Positions 33,591 to 43,045 of a stretch of 64,000 nt of DNA are shown one piece after another (the first letter of the stretch is position 1; the number at the start of each line of letters is the position of its first letter). This DNA is from Deinococcus roseus. GTDB lineage: Bacteria; Deinococcota; Deinococci; Deinococcales; Deinococcaceae. The notes beneath the pieces are model-generated. The model made no database searches and had not been told where the DNA came from. It worked only from the letters and a program-made list of their open reading frames with translations. The position numbers and the translations under genes are program-made. The stretch is taken from contig NZ_BMOD01000012.1 of assembly GCF_014646895.1 (NCBI RefSeq), forward strand, positions 1 to 64,000, given 5' to 3'.

Positions 33591-33613
33591 TGCACTATAG
33601 AATGTATAGCACA
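33591..33613. promoter_or_regulatory. Imperfect palindrome in the AraC/NmrA divergent region
   Basis: TGCACTATA and TATAGCACA are arranged as inverted arms around GAATG, just upstream of the AAAGGAG site of the oxidoreductase gene. It contains possible -10 hexamers and is a candidate regulator site. Confidence 0.4.
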
Positions 33614-33627
33614 AAGGAGATGCAACC

Positions 33628-34506
33628 ATGACCCAGTCACAACACACTTCTCAGATTTTGATTCTCGGCAGCACCGGAACCGTCGGACACGTCCTGACCC
33701 AGATTTTGCTGGACCAGGGCGAACAGGTCAAAGCCGCCAGCCGTCACCCTGAACACCTTGCAGACCAGCCTGGACTGCAGAAAGTTCACCTGGATTTCCA
33801 GGACCCCAGCACCTTTGAAGCTGCCCTGGAAGGCGTAGACCGCCTGTTCGCGGTGTCTCCCGGAGGCGTGCTGCAAGCCTACGACCTGCTGGCTCCTGTT
33901 CTGCAGGCTGCCCAGCAAAAAGGCATCAAGATCGTGCTGCAAACCGCCATCGGTGTGGACGCAGACGACAACATCCCCCTGCGCCGTCTGGAATTGCTGC
34001 TGGAACAATCTGGACTGCCTTACGTGGTCCTCAGGCCCAACTGGTTCTCTGACAACTTCCACAGCTACTGGGCAGCAGATGTGGCTGCTGGACTGGTCCG
34101 TTTGCCCGCTGCAGATGCCAAAACCTCTTTCATTGATGCCCGCGACATTGCCCTTTCTGCCGCTGCAGCCCTGACCAGCGGCCAGTTTGATCGCCGTGCC
34201 TTTGTGCTCACTGGCCCCGACGGCCTCAGCTATGCAGAGGCCGTCCAGGTGCTCTCTGAAGTGGCCGGACGCTCCATCCGCTACGAAGCCAGCACCCCCG
34301 AGGAATTCGTGCAGACCTCCGTGCAGCGGGGCATTCCTGAAGATTATGCCCGCAACCTGGCCTACATCTTCTCGGTGGTGGCGCAAGGCTGGGCCGCTGC
34401 AACAACCCCTGACGTGCAGGAACTGACCGGAAAAACCCCTTACACCGTGCAGGAGTACGCCGAGTACAACAAAGAGAAATTCCTGCAAAAAGTGGCCCAG
34501 CACTGA
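33628..34506 (+). CDS. NmrA/SDR-type NAD(P)-binding oxidoreductase
   Basis: A 292-residue atypical short-chain dehydrogenase. The N-terminal GSTGTVGHVL (residues ~14-23) is the NmrA-type dinucleotide-binding loop, followed by AASRHPEHL that suggests NADPH preference. The LRPNWFSDNF segment and SFIDARDIA are common in the azoreductase/NmrA-like group. No SDR catalytic Tyr-x3-Lys is evident. An AAAGGAG site precedes the ATG. It is divergent from the AraC gene and probably controlled by it; the substrate is unknown. Confidence 0.88.
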   Translation: MTQSQHTSQILILGSTGTVGHVLTQILLDQGEQVKAASRHPEHLADQPGLQKVHLDFQDPSTFEAALEGVDRLFAVSPGGVLQAYDLLAPVLQAAQQKGIKIVLQTAIGVDADDNIPLRRLELLLEQSGLPYVVLRPNWFSDNFHSYWAADVAAGLVRLPAADAKTSFIDARDIALSAAAALTSGQFDRRAFVLTGPDGLSYAEAVQVLSEVAGRSIRYEASTPEEFVQTSVQRGIPEDYARNLAYIFSVVAQGWAAATTPDVQELTGKTPYTVQEYAEYNKEKFLQKVAQH

Positions 34507-34529
34507 AAATCAGCACAAAACAGAGGCAA

Positions 34530-34566
34530 AAAAGAGACCCGGAGGCGTTCCTCCGGGTCTCTTTTG
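34530..34566. terminator. Bidirectional terminator between convergent genes
   Basis: A 15-bp stem (AAGAGACCCGGAGG with its complement, CGTT loop) is flanked by A-run and T-run, so it can act on both strands. Confidence 0.85.
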
Positions 34567-34586
34567 AGGTCTGGCAGAAAACTGCC

Positions 34587-35915
34587 TCATGGGTGATGTC
34601 CAGCACCTTCCAGCGCCCCCACCAGATGCTCTGCCAGCACTGGAAAGCCTGCGTAATGCAGATGCACATAACTGGCCAATATGTTCCCACTGGCATAGCC
34701 TTCTGGCCCCTGTTCGGTCTGATATGCAGGCTGGAAAGCAACGTGTTGCAGGCTGGAATGGTGAAATTCATGGCCCCGGACCTGTGTTCCTGCCCTTCCC
34801 AGAGGAGTGTCCTGCAGAAAAGTCACCTCCCGGTACCCCAGCGTGAGCCTGGAGGTCATGTGGGTCTGGTAAGGCACCACCCCACACATCTCGAAGACTT
34901 TTCCATCCTGATCGGTCAGTTGCTCTGAAAGGTACATCAGGCCCCCACACTCTGCGACCACGGGGTTTCCAGAGGCAGCAAAGGCCCGGATGCTTTCTCT
35001 CATGCTGCTGTTCTGGCTGAGTTCTGCGGCGTGGGCTTCCGGATATCCCCCTCCGATCAACAGGCCGTCACAATCGGGCACCCCGGCATCCCGGATGGGG
35101 GAAAAGGGCAGCAGTTCAGCGCCCAGCTGCTGCAGGAGGTCCAGCGCATCCTGGTAATAAAAACTGAACGCCTCATCCTGCGCGATGCCCAGACGGACTT
35201 TGGCAAGAGGCTCAAGGTGTTCTGGATTTCCTGAACGTGCAGGTGCAGACTTTGCCACCTCCAGCAAACCCTGCAGATCCAGGGTGGAAGAGGCCTGAAT
35301 CAGGGTTTTCAGTGGCACATGGTGCTGCTCTGCCTCCAGCAACCCCAGATGCCTGCTGGGCAGGGCAAGTTCAGGTTGTTTTGAAAGAAAACCAAAACAG
35401 CGAATGCCCGCCTGATTTAAAGCCATTTCGCAGAGTTCTGCATGCCGGGCAGACCCCACCTGGTTGAGGATCACCCCGCACACCTGAATCCCCTCTGCAA
35501 ACTGGATCAAACCCTGTGCCACAGCTGCAATGGTTCTTGCTGTGCCAGCAGCGTCCAGCACCAGCACCACCGGACAGTTCAAAAGTCGGGCCAGATCTGC
35601 AGTGGAATGCTCATCTGAAAGAGGGCTTTTTCCATCAAAAAAGCCCATCACCCCTTCCAGTACACATAAATCTGCATTTCTGGACCCCAGATGAAACAGG
35701 CTTTGCAGGCGCTCGGGAGGCAGCAGGTAACTGTCCAGGTTGCGGGCTTTCATGCCTGCAGCGTGGCTCAGGTGGGTGGGATCCAGGTAATCTGGCCCGA
35801 GTTTAAACGGCTGCACCTGCAGGCCCTGTGCTTTCAGGCCTGCACAGATCAGGCTGCTCACGGTGGTCTTGCCTGCCCCCGAATGGGCCGCAGCAACCAT
35901 CAGGCGGGCTGTCAT
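34587..35915 (-). CDS. cobB: Cobyrinate a,c-diamide synthase
   Basis: A 442-residue ATP- and glutamine-dependent amidase (CobB/CbiA) of corrin-ring synthesis. The N-terminal dethiobiotin-synthetase-like domain has AHSGAGKTT (residues 10-18) and KLGPDYLDPTHL, and LEGVMGFFDG follows. The C-terminal class I glutamine amidotransferase domain carries the nucleophile in AECGGLMYL and the GGYPEAHA motif. It is the last gene of the cobalamin operon and overlaps the transporter gene by 4 bp. Confidence 0.95.
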   Translation of the reverse strand: MTARLMVAAAHSGAGKTTVSSLICAGLKAQGLQVQPFKLGPDYLDPTHLSHAAGMKARNLDSYLLPPERLQSLFHLGSRNADLCVLEGVMGFFDGKSPLSDEHSTADLARLLNCPVVLVLDAAGTARTIAAVAQGLIQFAEGIQVCGVILNQVGSARHAELCEMALNQAGIRCFGFLSKQPELALPSRHLGLLEAEQHHVPLKTLIQASSTLDLQGLLEVAKSAPARSGNPEHLEPLAKVRLGIAQDEAFSFYYQDALDLLQQLGAELLPFSPIRDAGVPDCDGLLIGGGYPEAHAAELSQNSSMRESIRAFAASGNPVVAECGGLMYLSEQLTDQDGKVFEMCGVVPYQTHMTSRLTLGYREVTFLQDTPLGRAGTQVRGHEFHHSSLQHVAFQPAYQTEQGPEGYASGNILASYVHLHYAGFPVLAEHLVGALEGAGHHP

Positions 35916-36832
35916 CTGGAAAGGGGCCTTCCTGGTCTCAGGGCCATCAGGATCAGGCTGCCCAGACCAAAAGCAGCCAGCACAAAGCCCAGGCTGGACA
36001 CATCGATGCGGTCAATCAGGGGCAGGGCATGCACATGCCCGGAAATCCAGCCCAGCACGGTCCACACCCCGATGATCAGGGCAATCACCCCCGAAACCAG
36101 GGTCAGGGTCAGGTTGTACCTGCGGCGATGGTCGCTGCCCTGCAGGGTTTGCTGGTAAGCGCGGGTCATCAGCAGGCCATCCAGGGTGTCCATCAGGACC
36201 ATTCCAGAAGCAAAAAGCAGGGGCAAAGCCAGGATGGCTGTCCAGTTCACACCTTGCTGGGCAGCAGAGCCTGAAAAAGCCAGCAAGGTGACTTCAGAAG
36301 CGGTTTCCATGCCCAGACCCATCAGGAAACCCACCGGCAACAGGTGCCAGGGTTCACGGGTGATGCGCGTGAGGGGCAGCACCAGACGGCTGAGCAGCCC
36401 TCCATGGGTGTGCCGACCTTTCAGGGTTTGCAGGTAAGCCCGCAGGTTGACCAGGGCCAGCAGCAGCAGATACAGACCGCCCACCAGCGGAGCCACCCAG
36501 CCTCCCACACGGGTCAGAGGGCTTTCCTCTCCGGTCAGGTGCTGGCCCAGCAAAGCCGCTCCGATGCTCATCAGGAAGACCACCAGGGCATGTCCCACCG
36601 CAAAATAAAAACCCACGGCTTTTGCGTTTTTGTTGTCTTGCAAGAGTTTTCGGCTGCTGTTGTCAATCACGGCAATGTGGTCTGCGTCCCAGGCGTGCCT
36701 GAGGCCCAGCCCGTACACTGCCAGTCCCATGCCCCACATCAGGGGATGTTGCCATGCTCCGGCAACCAGAAAACCAAGGCCCAGAAGGTGCAGTCCAAGG
36801 ACCACCCAGACAAAGTTTGTGTTCCATTTCAT
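35912..36832 (-). CDS. Nickel/cobalt transporter, NiCoT (HoxN) family
   Basis: A 306-residue permease with eight predicted helices. The hallmark RHAWDADHIAVIDN gives the metal-selective HX4DH motif at His46-Asp51-His52. Further family segments are GFYFAVGHALVVF and LGMETASEV. It lies within the cobaltochelatase operon and overlaps cobB, so cobalt supply for corrin insertion is the likely main job. Because no other nickel importer is visible here, nickel supply to the urease at 17-22 kb is a plausible second role. Confidence 0.93.
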   Translation of the reverse strand: MKWNTNFVWVVLGLHLLGLGFLVAGAWQHPLMWGMGLAVYGLGLRHAWDADHIAVIDNSSRKLLQDNKNAKAVGFYFAVGHALVVFLMSIGAALLGQHLTGEESPLTRVGGWVAPLVGGLYLLLLALVNLRAYLQTLKGRHTHGGLLSRLVLPLTRITREPWHLLPVGFLMGLGMETASEVTLLAFSGSAAQQGVNWTAILALPLLFASGMVLMDTLDGLLMTRAYQQTLQGSDHRRRYNLTLTLVSGVIALIIGVWTVLGWISGHVHALPLIDRIDVSSLGFVLAAFGLGSLILMALRPGRPLSR

Positions 36833-36853
36833 GTTGTTTTTCCCTTCAAAAGA

Positions 36854-38488
36854 TCAAAGTTTGACAGGCAACTGTTCCAGCAGGTTTTCACTGTCCGGGT
36901 GCTGCAGAGTCTGGTGGTGGGCGTTCATGGCGCGGGCCAGTTCCAGGGTTCGGGAGGTTGCAGCAGGATCGGTGCCGATCACCGCAGCAGGGCAGGGCCA
37001 GTGTTTTGCGGCCTGCAGGGTGTCCTCCCAACTGCCCACGTTGGCCTTCCCATCGGTGATCAGAATCAAACTGGAGTGCCTGTTGAGCAGCTGCCGGCCC
37101 AGTTGCAGGGCGTGCAGCAGCGGGGTGCGCCCTCCGGTGGGCAGGTAAGACAGCACCTTGCGGGCTTCCTCCAGGTTGCGGGTGGGAGGCAAAGCCACCT
37201 GGGCCTGCTGGCCCCGAAAAGTGACCAGGGCCACCTCCTCCTGCCGTTCCAGCATCTTCAAAAGCGCCCCTTTCACTGCGCCCATGCGTGCCTGGGCTCC
37301 CAGTGAACCGCTGGCATCCACCACAAAAACCACACGGTGTGGCGGTCTGGAGGTGGGCACAGCTTCATGCAGGTCTTCACGGGTCAGGTGCAGGTTGCCG
37401 CCGCGGGTGAGCGCATGGGTCAGGGAACTGCGCAGATGCAAAACGGCGGGCTGCTCGGTTTTGCGCACCTGGGTTCTGAGGGATGCTTCAGCTTGCATGT
37501 TTGAGCTTCTGGCCTGAACTGGCTGCAGGTCAGGAGCCTGGGTTTGCAGCACGGGCTCAAAAACCTGTGATCTGCTGATGGGGTTTTCCTGCTGGTTTTC
37601 AGGCTGTTGAGGCTGTTCCTGATTTTGAGTTGGAGGAGGACTGATTTTCTCAGGGGTGCGGTGGTTCAGCACCAGATGCAACAACTGCTGGATGTCTTCT
37701 GGTGTGATTTCCTGCTGATCCTGCCATGCAGCGTGTGCCCTGGCGGCTTTGAGCAGGGCGAGGTCTGCCCGCAAAGAAGTCACCTGATGCTGGCACACCA
37801 GATCCGCAATCTGTTGCAGCACAGCATCTGGAATCTGCACGTCTAGCAATCTGCTTCTTGCACTCTGGATGCTGGTTTTCAAACTTTCCTGCTGCTCCTG
37901 CTGCTTTTCCATGAACCCCTGAGGATCCATTTCAAAAGCCATGCGGGATTCCAGAATTTGCCTTCGGATTTCGGGATCTCTGGGAGCTTCCACCTCCACA
38001 GAGAGGGCGAAACGGTCCAGCAGTTGCGGCCTGAGTTCTCCCTCTTCCAGGTTCATGCTTCCCACCAGGGTGAATCGGGCCGGGTAATCCAAGCTGAAGC
38101 CTTCCCGTTCCAGATGCCCCACGCCAGAGGCAGCCACATCCAGCAAAGCGTCCACTGCAAAATCAGGCAACAAATTGACCTCATCCACATACAAAACCCC
38201 CAGGTGGGCCTGTTGAAGCAAACCGGGCTTGAGGGTGGGCTGGCCTTGCAGGGTCTTTTCCAGATCCAGGCCTCCCAGCAGGCGGTCTTCCGTGACACCC
38301 AGGGGCAGGTTCACAAAGGGCATCTCTCCCAGCAGCTGTGCCAGGGATCTGGCGGCGGTGCTCTTGGCGCTCCCCTTGTCTCCCCTGAGCAGCACCCCTC
38401 CCAGTGAAGGATCAATGGCATTCAGGATCAGGGCCAGTTTCATGTCCTGCTGGCCCACAATGGCGCTGAAAGGGTAAAGCCTGCTCAT
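36854..38488 (-). CDS. Cobaltochelatase/Mg-chelatase ChlI-ChlD fusion subunit
   Basis: A 544-residue AAA+ protein fused to a VWA domain. Residues ~1-270 are the ChlI-type ATPase: Walker A LLRGDKGSAKST, Walker B LYVDEVNLL, sensor segment GSMNLEEGELRPQLLDRF. A Gln/Pro-rich linker follows (~280-320). The rest is a VWA domain with a MIDAS motif (VDASGSLG). With CobN it drives ATP-dependent cobalt insertion into hydrogenobyrinic acid diamide, replacing separate CobS and CobT. It overlaps cobN by 4 bp. Confidence 0.9.
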   Translation of the reverse strand: MSRLYPFSAIVGQQDMKLALILNAIDPSLGGVLLRGDKGSAKSTAARSLAQLLGEMPFVNLPLGVTEDRLLGGLDLEKTLQGQPTLKPGLLQQAHLGVLYVDEVNLLPDFAVDALLDVAASGVGHLEREGFSLDYPARFTLVGSMNLEEGELRPQLLDRFALSVEVEAPRDPEIRRQILESRMAFEMDPQGFMEKQQEQQESLKTSIQSARSRLLDVQIPDAVLQQIADLVCQHQVTSLRADLALLKAARAHAAWQDQQEITPEDIQQLLHLVLNHRTPEKISPPPTQNQEQPQQPENQQENPISRSQVFEPVLQTQAPDLQPVQARSSNMQAEASLRTQVRKTEQPAVLHLRSSLTHALTRGGNLHLTREDLHEAVPTSRPPHRVVFVVDASGSLGAQARMGAVKGALLKMLERQEEVALVTFRGQQAQVALPPTRNLEEARKVLSYLPTGGRTPLLHALQLGRQLLNRHSSLILITDGKANVGSWEDTLQAAKHWPCPAAVIGTDPAATSRTLELARAMNAHHQTLQHPDSENLLEQLPVKL

Positions 38489-41400
38489 TCCTGCACCTCT
38501 TCCAGCCAGTTTTCGCTGTTTTGCAGGGTGTTTTTCAATTGCTGCAGGGTTTCAGGGTCGGGGTTTTCCCACAACTGGCGCTCAGCAGCTTCCAGCAGCC
38601 TTTCCGTGATGTTTTTCAAAGCCCAGGGGTTGCTGTTTTTAAAAAACTGCTGGATGTCAGGGTCCAGTGCGTATTGCTGCGCCACCTCCTGGTACATGAA
38701 GTCTTCAATGGTCCCGGTGGTGGCATCAAAACCAAACAGATAATCCACGGTGGCGAGCATTTCCAGTGCCCCCTTGTAACCGTGCCGCTGAATGCCAGAC
38801 AGCCATTTCGGGTTGATGACCCTGGCCCGGTAGACCCGCAGGATTTCCTGTTTGAGGTCCCGCACCTGGGCCTGATCGGGGTTGCTGCTGTCTCCAAAGT
38901 AAGCTTTTGGTCTGCTGCCGGTCAGGGCGTGAATGCTGGCCACCATCCCACCGTGAAACTGGAAGTAATCGTCACTGTCCAGCAGATCGTGTTCCCGGTT
39001 GTCCTGGTTGTGCAGGGCCACCTGAATCTGCTCCAGACAATCCTGAAAGCTTTGCTGGGCTTCCTCGCCCATGCTGGATCTGGAGTAGGCATACCCTCCC
39101 CAGGTCAGGTAAGCCCTGAGGAAATCCTGTTCGTTCTGCCAGTTGCCTTCTTCAATCAGGGGCAGGATCCCGGCCCCGTAACTTTCCGGTTTCGCTCCGA
39201 AAATGCGGTATCGGGCCTGCATCTCCTGCTGTTCTGGAGACTGTTCAGGATGGTCTTTTTGCAGGCTCTGCAGGCAATGCTTTCTGGGGAAGTTCTGCTC
39301 CGGGTCTTCTTCAAGGTCCATCACCTTTTCAAATGCCTCGTCCAGCAGGTCAATCACGTGTGGGAAAGCGTCCCGGAAGAACCCCGAAATCCTGACCGTC
39401 ACATCAATTCTGGGTCGGCCCAGTTCGGCAAGCGGAATGATGTGCAGGCCTTCCACTTTGCGGGTGTGCGGGTTCCACAGCGGTTTCACCCCCAGAAAAG
39501 CCAGAATCTGCGCGATGTCATCTCCATGCGTGCGGATGTTGGAGGTGCCCCACACGCTCAGGCCCACCATTTCCGGGTGCCTGCCTTCTTGTTTGAGGTA
39601 ACGCTGCAGGGTGGCGTTTGCCAGTTGCATGCCCACTTCCCAGGAGGTGGGTGCAGGCACCGATTTGGGGTCAATGGCATAAAAATTCCGTCCAGTGGGC
39701 AGCACATGCAAAGCCCCTCTGGACGGTGCTCCACTGGGACCGGGAGACAGGAATTCACCATTCAGCAGCCTGAGCACCCCCCAGATTTCCTGATCCACAC
39801 CTTCCAGTTTTGGCAACACATCATTGCAGACCCAGCAGAGAGCGGCTTCGAGATGGGAATTCTGGGTCTGCAGGGTGTCCTGCAGCACATTTTTGACCTG
39901 CTCGGGGTCAAATCCTGTGGCTTCCAGACCCTGGTAAAGCTGCAAGGTCAGGTCGTCCAGCACCTCCAGGGCGTCTGCATGGCTGAAAACTTCGGTGTCC
40001 AGCAGACTGATCTTGCGCTCAAATCGTTTGCCCTTGTGCTGCAACAGCTCCTCCCAGTCCAGCCCGAAATGCAGGGCCAGCACCTGGCTGACACTTTTTT
40101 GCTGGAAAGAAGACAGTCGGGTCAGGGCACGCAGGGTGTCTGGCAACTGGTGCAGTTCCCCCAGCACGTGCAGGCCATCCCGGATTTGCAGCATGCCCAG
40201 TTCGCACAAATAACCATCGATGTCTTCCAGCAGGTGCTTCAGGTCAAAACTGCCCATCTCTGAGAGGGTCACCGGGATTCCATCCGGGTTGAGGGTTTCG
40301 TCCCAGTCGTGTTTGTGGTCTCCGTGGTCCTGGGTCAGAAACTGCTGCAAATCCAGGTCGCTCTCCAGGTGGGTGTCCTCAATCAGTTGCCAGATGTCTT
40401 TTTGCAAAGCAGGCAATTTGCCCGGATCGGTGGCTTCCAGCTGGTAATGCTGGTCAATCAATTGCTGCAGTTGTGCGAGGTTCCCGTAAGTGTCTGCGCG
40501 GGTGAGGGGCGGCATCAGGTGGTCCACAATCACCGCGTGCCCCCGGCGTTTGGCCTGGGTGCCCTCTCCAGGATCGTTGACAATGAAGGGATACAGCAGA
40601 GGAACGCCGTTCAGGAGGAGTTCCGGGAAACAGGCTTCGCTCAGGCCCACCCCTTTTCCGGGCAACCATTCCAGGGTTCCGTGCTTCCCGACATGCACTA
40701 TGGCATCTGCCCCCCAGCCGCCTTCTGCTGCGGGGCGGGTGAGCCACTGGTAAAACGCCGCGTAGTGGTGGGTGGGAGGCAAATCAGGCTGGTGGTAAAT
40801 CGCGTCCCGATCCATTCCGTAACCCCGTGGAGGCTGCAGGCAGATCACTGCATGCCCCAGTTCCAGCCCGGAAAACAGCAGGTCTTTTTGTGTGCTGTAA
40901 GGCTCTTTTTCCAGCTGCCACTGTTTCAGCATCTTCTGTCTGGGAACTTCAGGGAACGCCTCAAACCAGCCCTGATACACCGATTTTGGGACTTTTAAAG
41001 GGGTGTGGCTGTGCACCGGAACGTCCCCGTCGTAGGTGCCCTGCAAGATGATCTGGTGGATCAGGTCGTCTGGTGTGAAGTCCAATTCTGGCAGCGTGTA
41101 CCCCTGAGAGCGCATGGCCTGCAAGAGGTTCAGGAGGCTGCGTGGAGCATCCAGACCCACGGCATTCCCCACCTTCGCGGCCTTGGCCCCCGAGTTGGTC
41201 AGCACAAAAGCCACTTTCTTCTCAAAATTGGGCTTTTGTTGCAACAGCAGCCACTTCTGAATTCTCTGCACCAGTTGTGAAATGCCCTCCTGGAACGGCT
41301 CGAAGCGCTCCTGCTCCTTGAAGGCCACTGTGTCTCCCATCAGCCTGCCATCAAACTCTGGAAGGGTGACGTTCATCAGGGTGTCCAGTGCCCCCAGACC

Positions 41401-42654
41401 CCGTGAAGACACCGTCCAGGCTGCTTTTCTGGAGGCAGAGGTGATGGCTTGCACCACTGGAACATTGAGCTGCTGAAACAGAGAAATAACCCCCTCACCT
41501 GCAGCGAAGCTCAGGGTGCTGACGATCAGGTTTGATCCAGCCAGCCAGCTTTGCAGATGTGGATGTTTCAGGCTGGGGGTGAAGATGGCTTTTCCACACA
41601 GGCCTGCATCGTCCAGTTTTTGCAGCAGGGCATCCACAAAGGCGGTGTTGCCGCTCAGAAAATGGGCCCGGTAAAAGACCACCGCCACCACCGGACGAAC
41701 CCCATTCTGCAACTGCTCCCACTCTGGCAAGGTCAGGACCTGCAGAAATTCCGGGTGGTAAATGCCCAGCTCTGGAAGGGGCTCAGGGAGGGCAGGTTGC
41801 AAAGGCAAATCCAGAATTTCTGCACCCAGGAACCGCAGCATTTCCGTGCAATTCTGCACCCCTCCTGCCTGCAGGTAACGGCTGACCTGCTGCACCATCT
41901 GGGCTTTCACGGTGCTGGCCTGCAAAGTGTCTGGCCCCAGTTCAAAGGTGCCTTTCAAAACCAGCAGATGGGTGCCCTGTGCCAGAGCCTGCTTTTTCAG
42001 GTCCAGCAGGTCTTCTGTAAAATCCTGACTGGACAGCAAGCTCAGGACCACAAGTTCATGCTTTTTCAGCACCCGACTTAAAAGTGCTCTGGTGGCTTCC
42101 TGGTCTCCTCTGGGCATGGCGTAAGGGGTGACCTGCAGTTCTGGCACATGCTGGACAGCACTGCGCAATGCCAGCAAATCGGTGTCTGCATGGGAAACAA
42201 AAGCCATTCCTGCAGGTCGCACTTCTGCATTTGCCTGAGGGAGGACTGGAAGATCACGGGCGTCCCAGTCGTAAAACTGAAACACGTACTCCTGCAATTC
42301 GGCAGGAGGGGCCAGAAAACGGTCCTCGGTCACCATCTGCTCGATGTGATCAAAAATCAGGGTGACCATCTCGGGCGAATTCACCGAATGGAACCACACC
42401 GACTGCCCATCGAAGACCAGTGAGGCCACATTGGCCAGGGTGCAGGGTCCCAGACATCCGGCTTTGGTCAGGTGTACGGTGTGCCTGAGTTTGCGTCTGA
42501 GCCACTCATTCTTGAAAGCATCCACCGGAACTGGTGGATACCCCCGGTTCACATGCCCACAACAGCACCCGGAAAAACAATAGCTGAGGTGCCCACGGCG
42601 CTGGATCACTTGCACAGTCCGGCCATCGGCACGGGTCACTCTGGAACGAGACAT
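38485..42654 (-). CDS. cobN: Cobaltochelatase subunit CobN with N-terminal ferredoxin-like domain
   Basis: A 1389-residue large catalytic subunit of the aerobic cobalt chelatase. Residues ~130-1380 are the CobN/magnesium-chelatase H-like region, with MDRDAIYHQPDLPP, HVGKHGTLEWLPGK, VSVWGTSNIRTHGDDIAQ-like and GYKGALEMLATVDYLFGFDATT segments. Residues ~1-115 are unusual: a CFSGCCCGH motif and a CLGPC motif are spaced as in thioredoxin-fold [2Fe-2S] ferredoxins, which are often separate genes in cobalamin loci. A fused redox domain is inferred. Expression is headed by a cobalamin riboswitch. Confidence 0.95.
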   Translation of the reverse strand: MSRSRVTRADGRTVQVIQRRGHLSYCFSGCCCGHVNRGYPPVPVDAFKNEWLRRKLRHTVHLTKAGCLGPCTLANVASLVFDGQSVWFHSVNSPEMVTLIFDHIEQMVTEDRFLAPPAELQEYVFQFYDWDARDLPVLPQANAEVRPAGMAFVSHADTDLLALRSAVQHVPELQVTPYAMPRGDQEATRALLSRVLKKHELVVLSLLSSQDFTEDLLDLKKQALAQGTHLLVLKGTFELGPDTLQASTVKAQMVQQVSRYLQAGGVQNCTEMLRFLGAEILDLPLQPALPEPLPELGIYHPEFLQVLTLPEWEQLQNGVRPVVAVVFYRAHFLSGNTAFVDALLQKLDDAGLCGKAIFTPSLKHPHLQSWLAGSNLIVSTLSFAAGEGVISLFQQLNVPVVQAITSASRKAAWTVSSRGLGALDTLMNVTLPEFDGRLMGDTVAFKEQERFEPFQEGISQLVQRIQKWLLLQQKPNFEKKVAFVLTNSGAKAAKVGNAVGLDAPRSLLNLLQAMRSQGYTLPELDFTPDDLIHQIILQGTYDGDVPVHSHTPLKVPKSVYQGWFEAFPEVPRQKMLKQWQLEKEPYSTQKDLLFSGLELGHAVICLQPPRGYGMDRDAIYHQPDLPPTHHYAAFYQWLTRPAAEGGWGADAIVHVGKHGTLEWLPGKGVGLSEACFPELLLNGVPLLYPFIVNDPGEGTQAKRRGHAVIVDHLMPPLTRADTYGNLAQLQQLIDQHYQLEATDPGKLPALQKDIWQLIEDTHLESDLDLQQFLTQDHGDHKHDWDETLNPDGIPVTLSEMGSFDLKHLLEDIDGYLCELGMLQIRDGLHVLGELHQLPDTLRALTRLSSFQQKSVSQVLALHFGLDWEELLQHKGKRFERKISLLDTEVFSHADALEVLDDLTLQLYQGLEATGFDPEQVKNVLQDTLQTQNSHLEAALCWVCNDVLPKLEGVDQEIWGVLRLLNGEFLSPGPSGAPSRGALHVLPTGRNFYAIDPKSVPAPTSWEVGMQLANATLQRYLKQEGRHPEMVGLSVWGTSNIRTHGDDIAQILAFLGVKPLWNPHTRKVEGLHIIPLAELGRPRIDVTVRISGFFRDAFPHVIDLLDEAFEKVMDLEEDPEQNFPRKHCLQSLQKDHPEQSPEQQEMQARYRIFGAKPESYGAGILPLIEEGNWQNEQDFLRAYLTWGGYAYSRSSMGEEAQQSFQDCLEQIQVALHNQDNREHDLLDSDDYFQFHGGMVASIHALTGSRPKAYFGDSSNPDQAQVRDLKQEILRVYRARVINPKWLSGIQRHGYKGALEMLATVDYLFGFDATTGTIEDFMYQEVAQQYALDPDIQQFFKNSNPWALKNITERLLEAAERQLWENPDPETLQQLKNTLQNSENWLEEVQE

Positions 42655-42764
42655 CCCATCCTTGAAGCAATCTGGTTTGAATTGGTGCAGGAAAGCTGAA
42701 AGTGCAAAACAACACAGCCCGACAGCAGCACAGCACGCCCAAATCGCGAGGCTGAAGCAAAAAG

Positions 42765-42905
42765 CTTCATGTCAGGCGGGCATTCGGACTTCTGCTGATG
42801 TGAATTCAGCAGTCACCGTTGCGCGTCAGTCCCGGACTGGAGCCTGAGGGTTTCAGGGCACTTCACCGGAGTTTCCCACATTAAATCCACCCTACGCAGG
42901 TGGAT
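42765..42905 (-). ncRNA. Cobalamin riboswitch
   Basis: On the minus strand the order of conserved elements matches the adenosylcobalamin riboswitch. It begins with a GGGAAACTCCGGTGAAGTGC-like stretch (B12-box region, ~42878-42859). Next comes a GGGACTGACGCGCAACGGTGA core (~42833-42812), then a CTGCTGA...TCAGCAG hairpin, then the closing AGTCCGAATGCCCGCCTGAC (~42791-42772). A short GAAGC/GCTTC hairpin and an AAGGATGGG ribosome site follow before the cobN ATG at 42654. High corrinoid should switch the operon off. Confidence 0.92.
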
Positions 42906-42918
42906 GCCTGATGTTCGG

Positions 42919-42924
42919 ATTGTA
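42919..42924 (-). promoter_or_regulatory. -10 box ahead of the riboswitch
   Basis: TACAAT on the minus strand lies about 15-20 nt before the first conserved riboswitch element. A -35 is not clear (TTTTGT at 15 bp spacing). Confidence 0.5.
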
Positions 42925-43000
42925 AACCATTGAGGGGCAACAAAAGCCGGGAACATGAAAAGTGGGCGCGGCACGCGTCTTGTGCAGAACAGGGGGACAT

Positions 43001-43025
43001 GAAAAGGGCGCAGCACGCTGCGCCC
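43001..43025 (-). terminator. Terminator of the MFS transporter gene
   Basis: GGGCGCAGC and GCTGCGCCC form a 9-bp stem with a tiny AC loop (a slightly shorter stem is likely). On the minus strand it is followed by TTTTC. A near copy of the flank (ATGAAAAGTGGGCGCGGCACG, here split by one T) occurs at 42955-42975, so the segment may be a small duplicated repeat. Confidence 0.6.
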
Positions 43026-43045
43026 CTACAGACTTTTGGCCTGAT

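Noticed and set aside
38521..40263. 580-codon open frame opposite cobN
   Set aside because: CobN is certain on the other strand; the frame has no start signal or recognisable domain.
42930..43025. Insertion-sequence remnant
   Set aside because: The near-duplicated GGGCGC segments are too short for an element and the second one serves well as a terminator.
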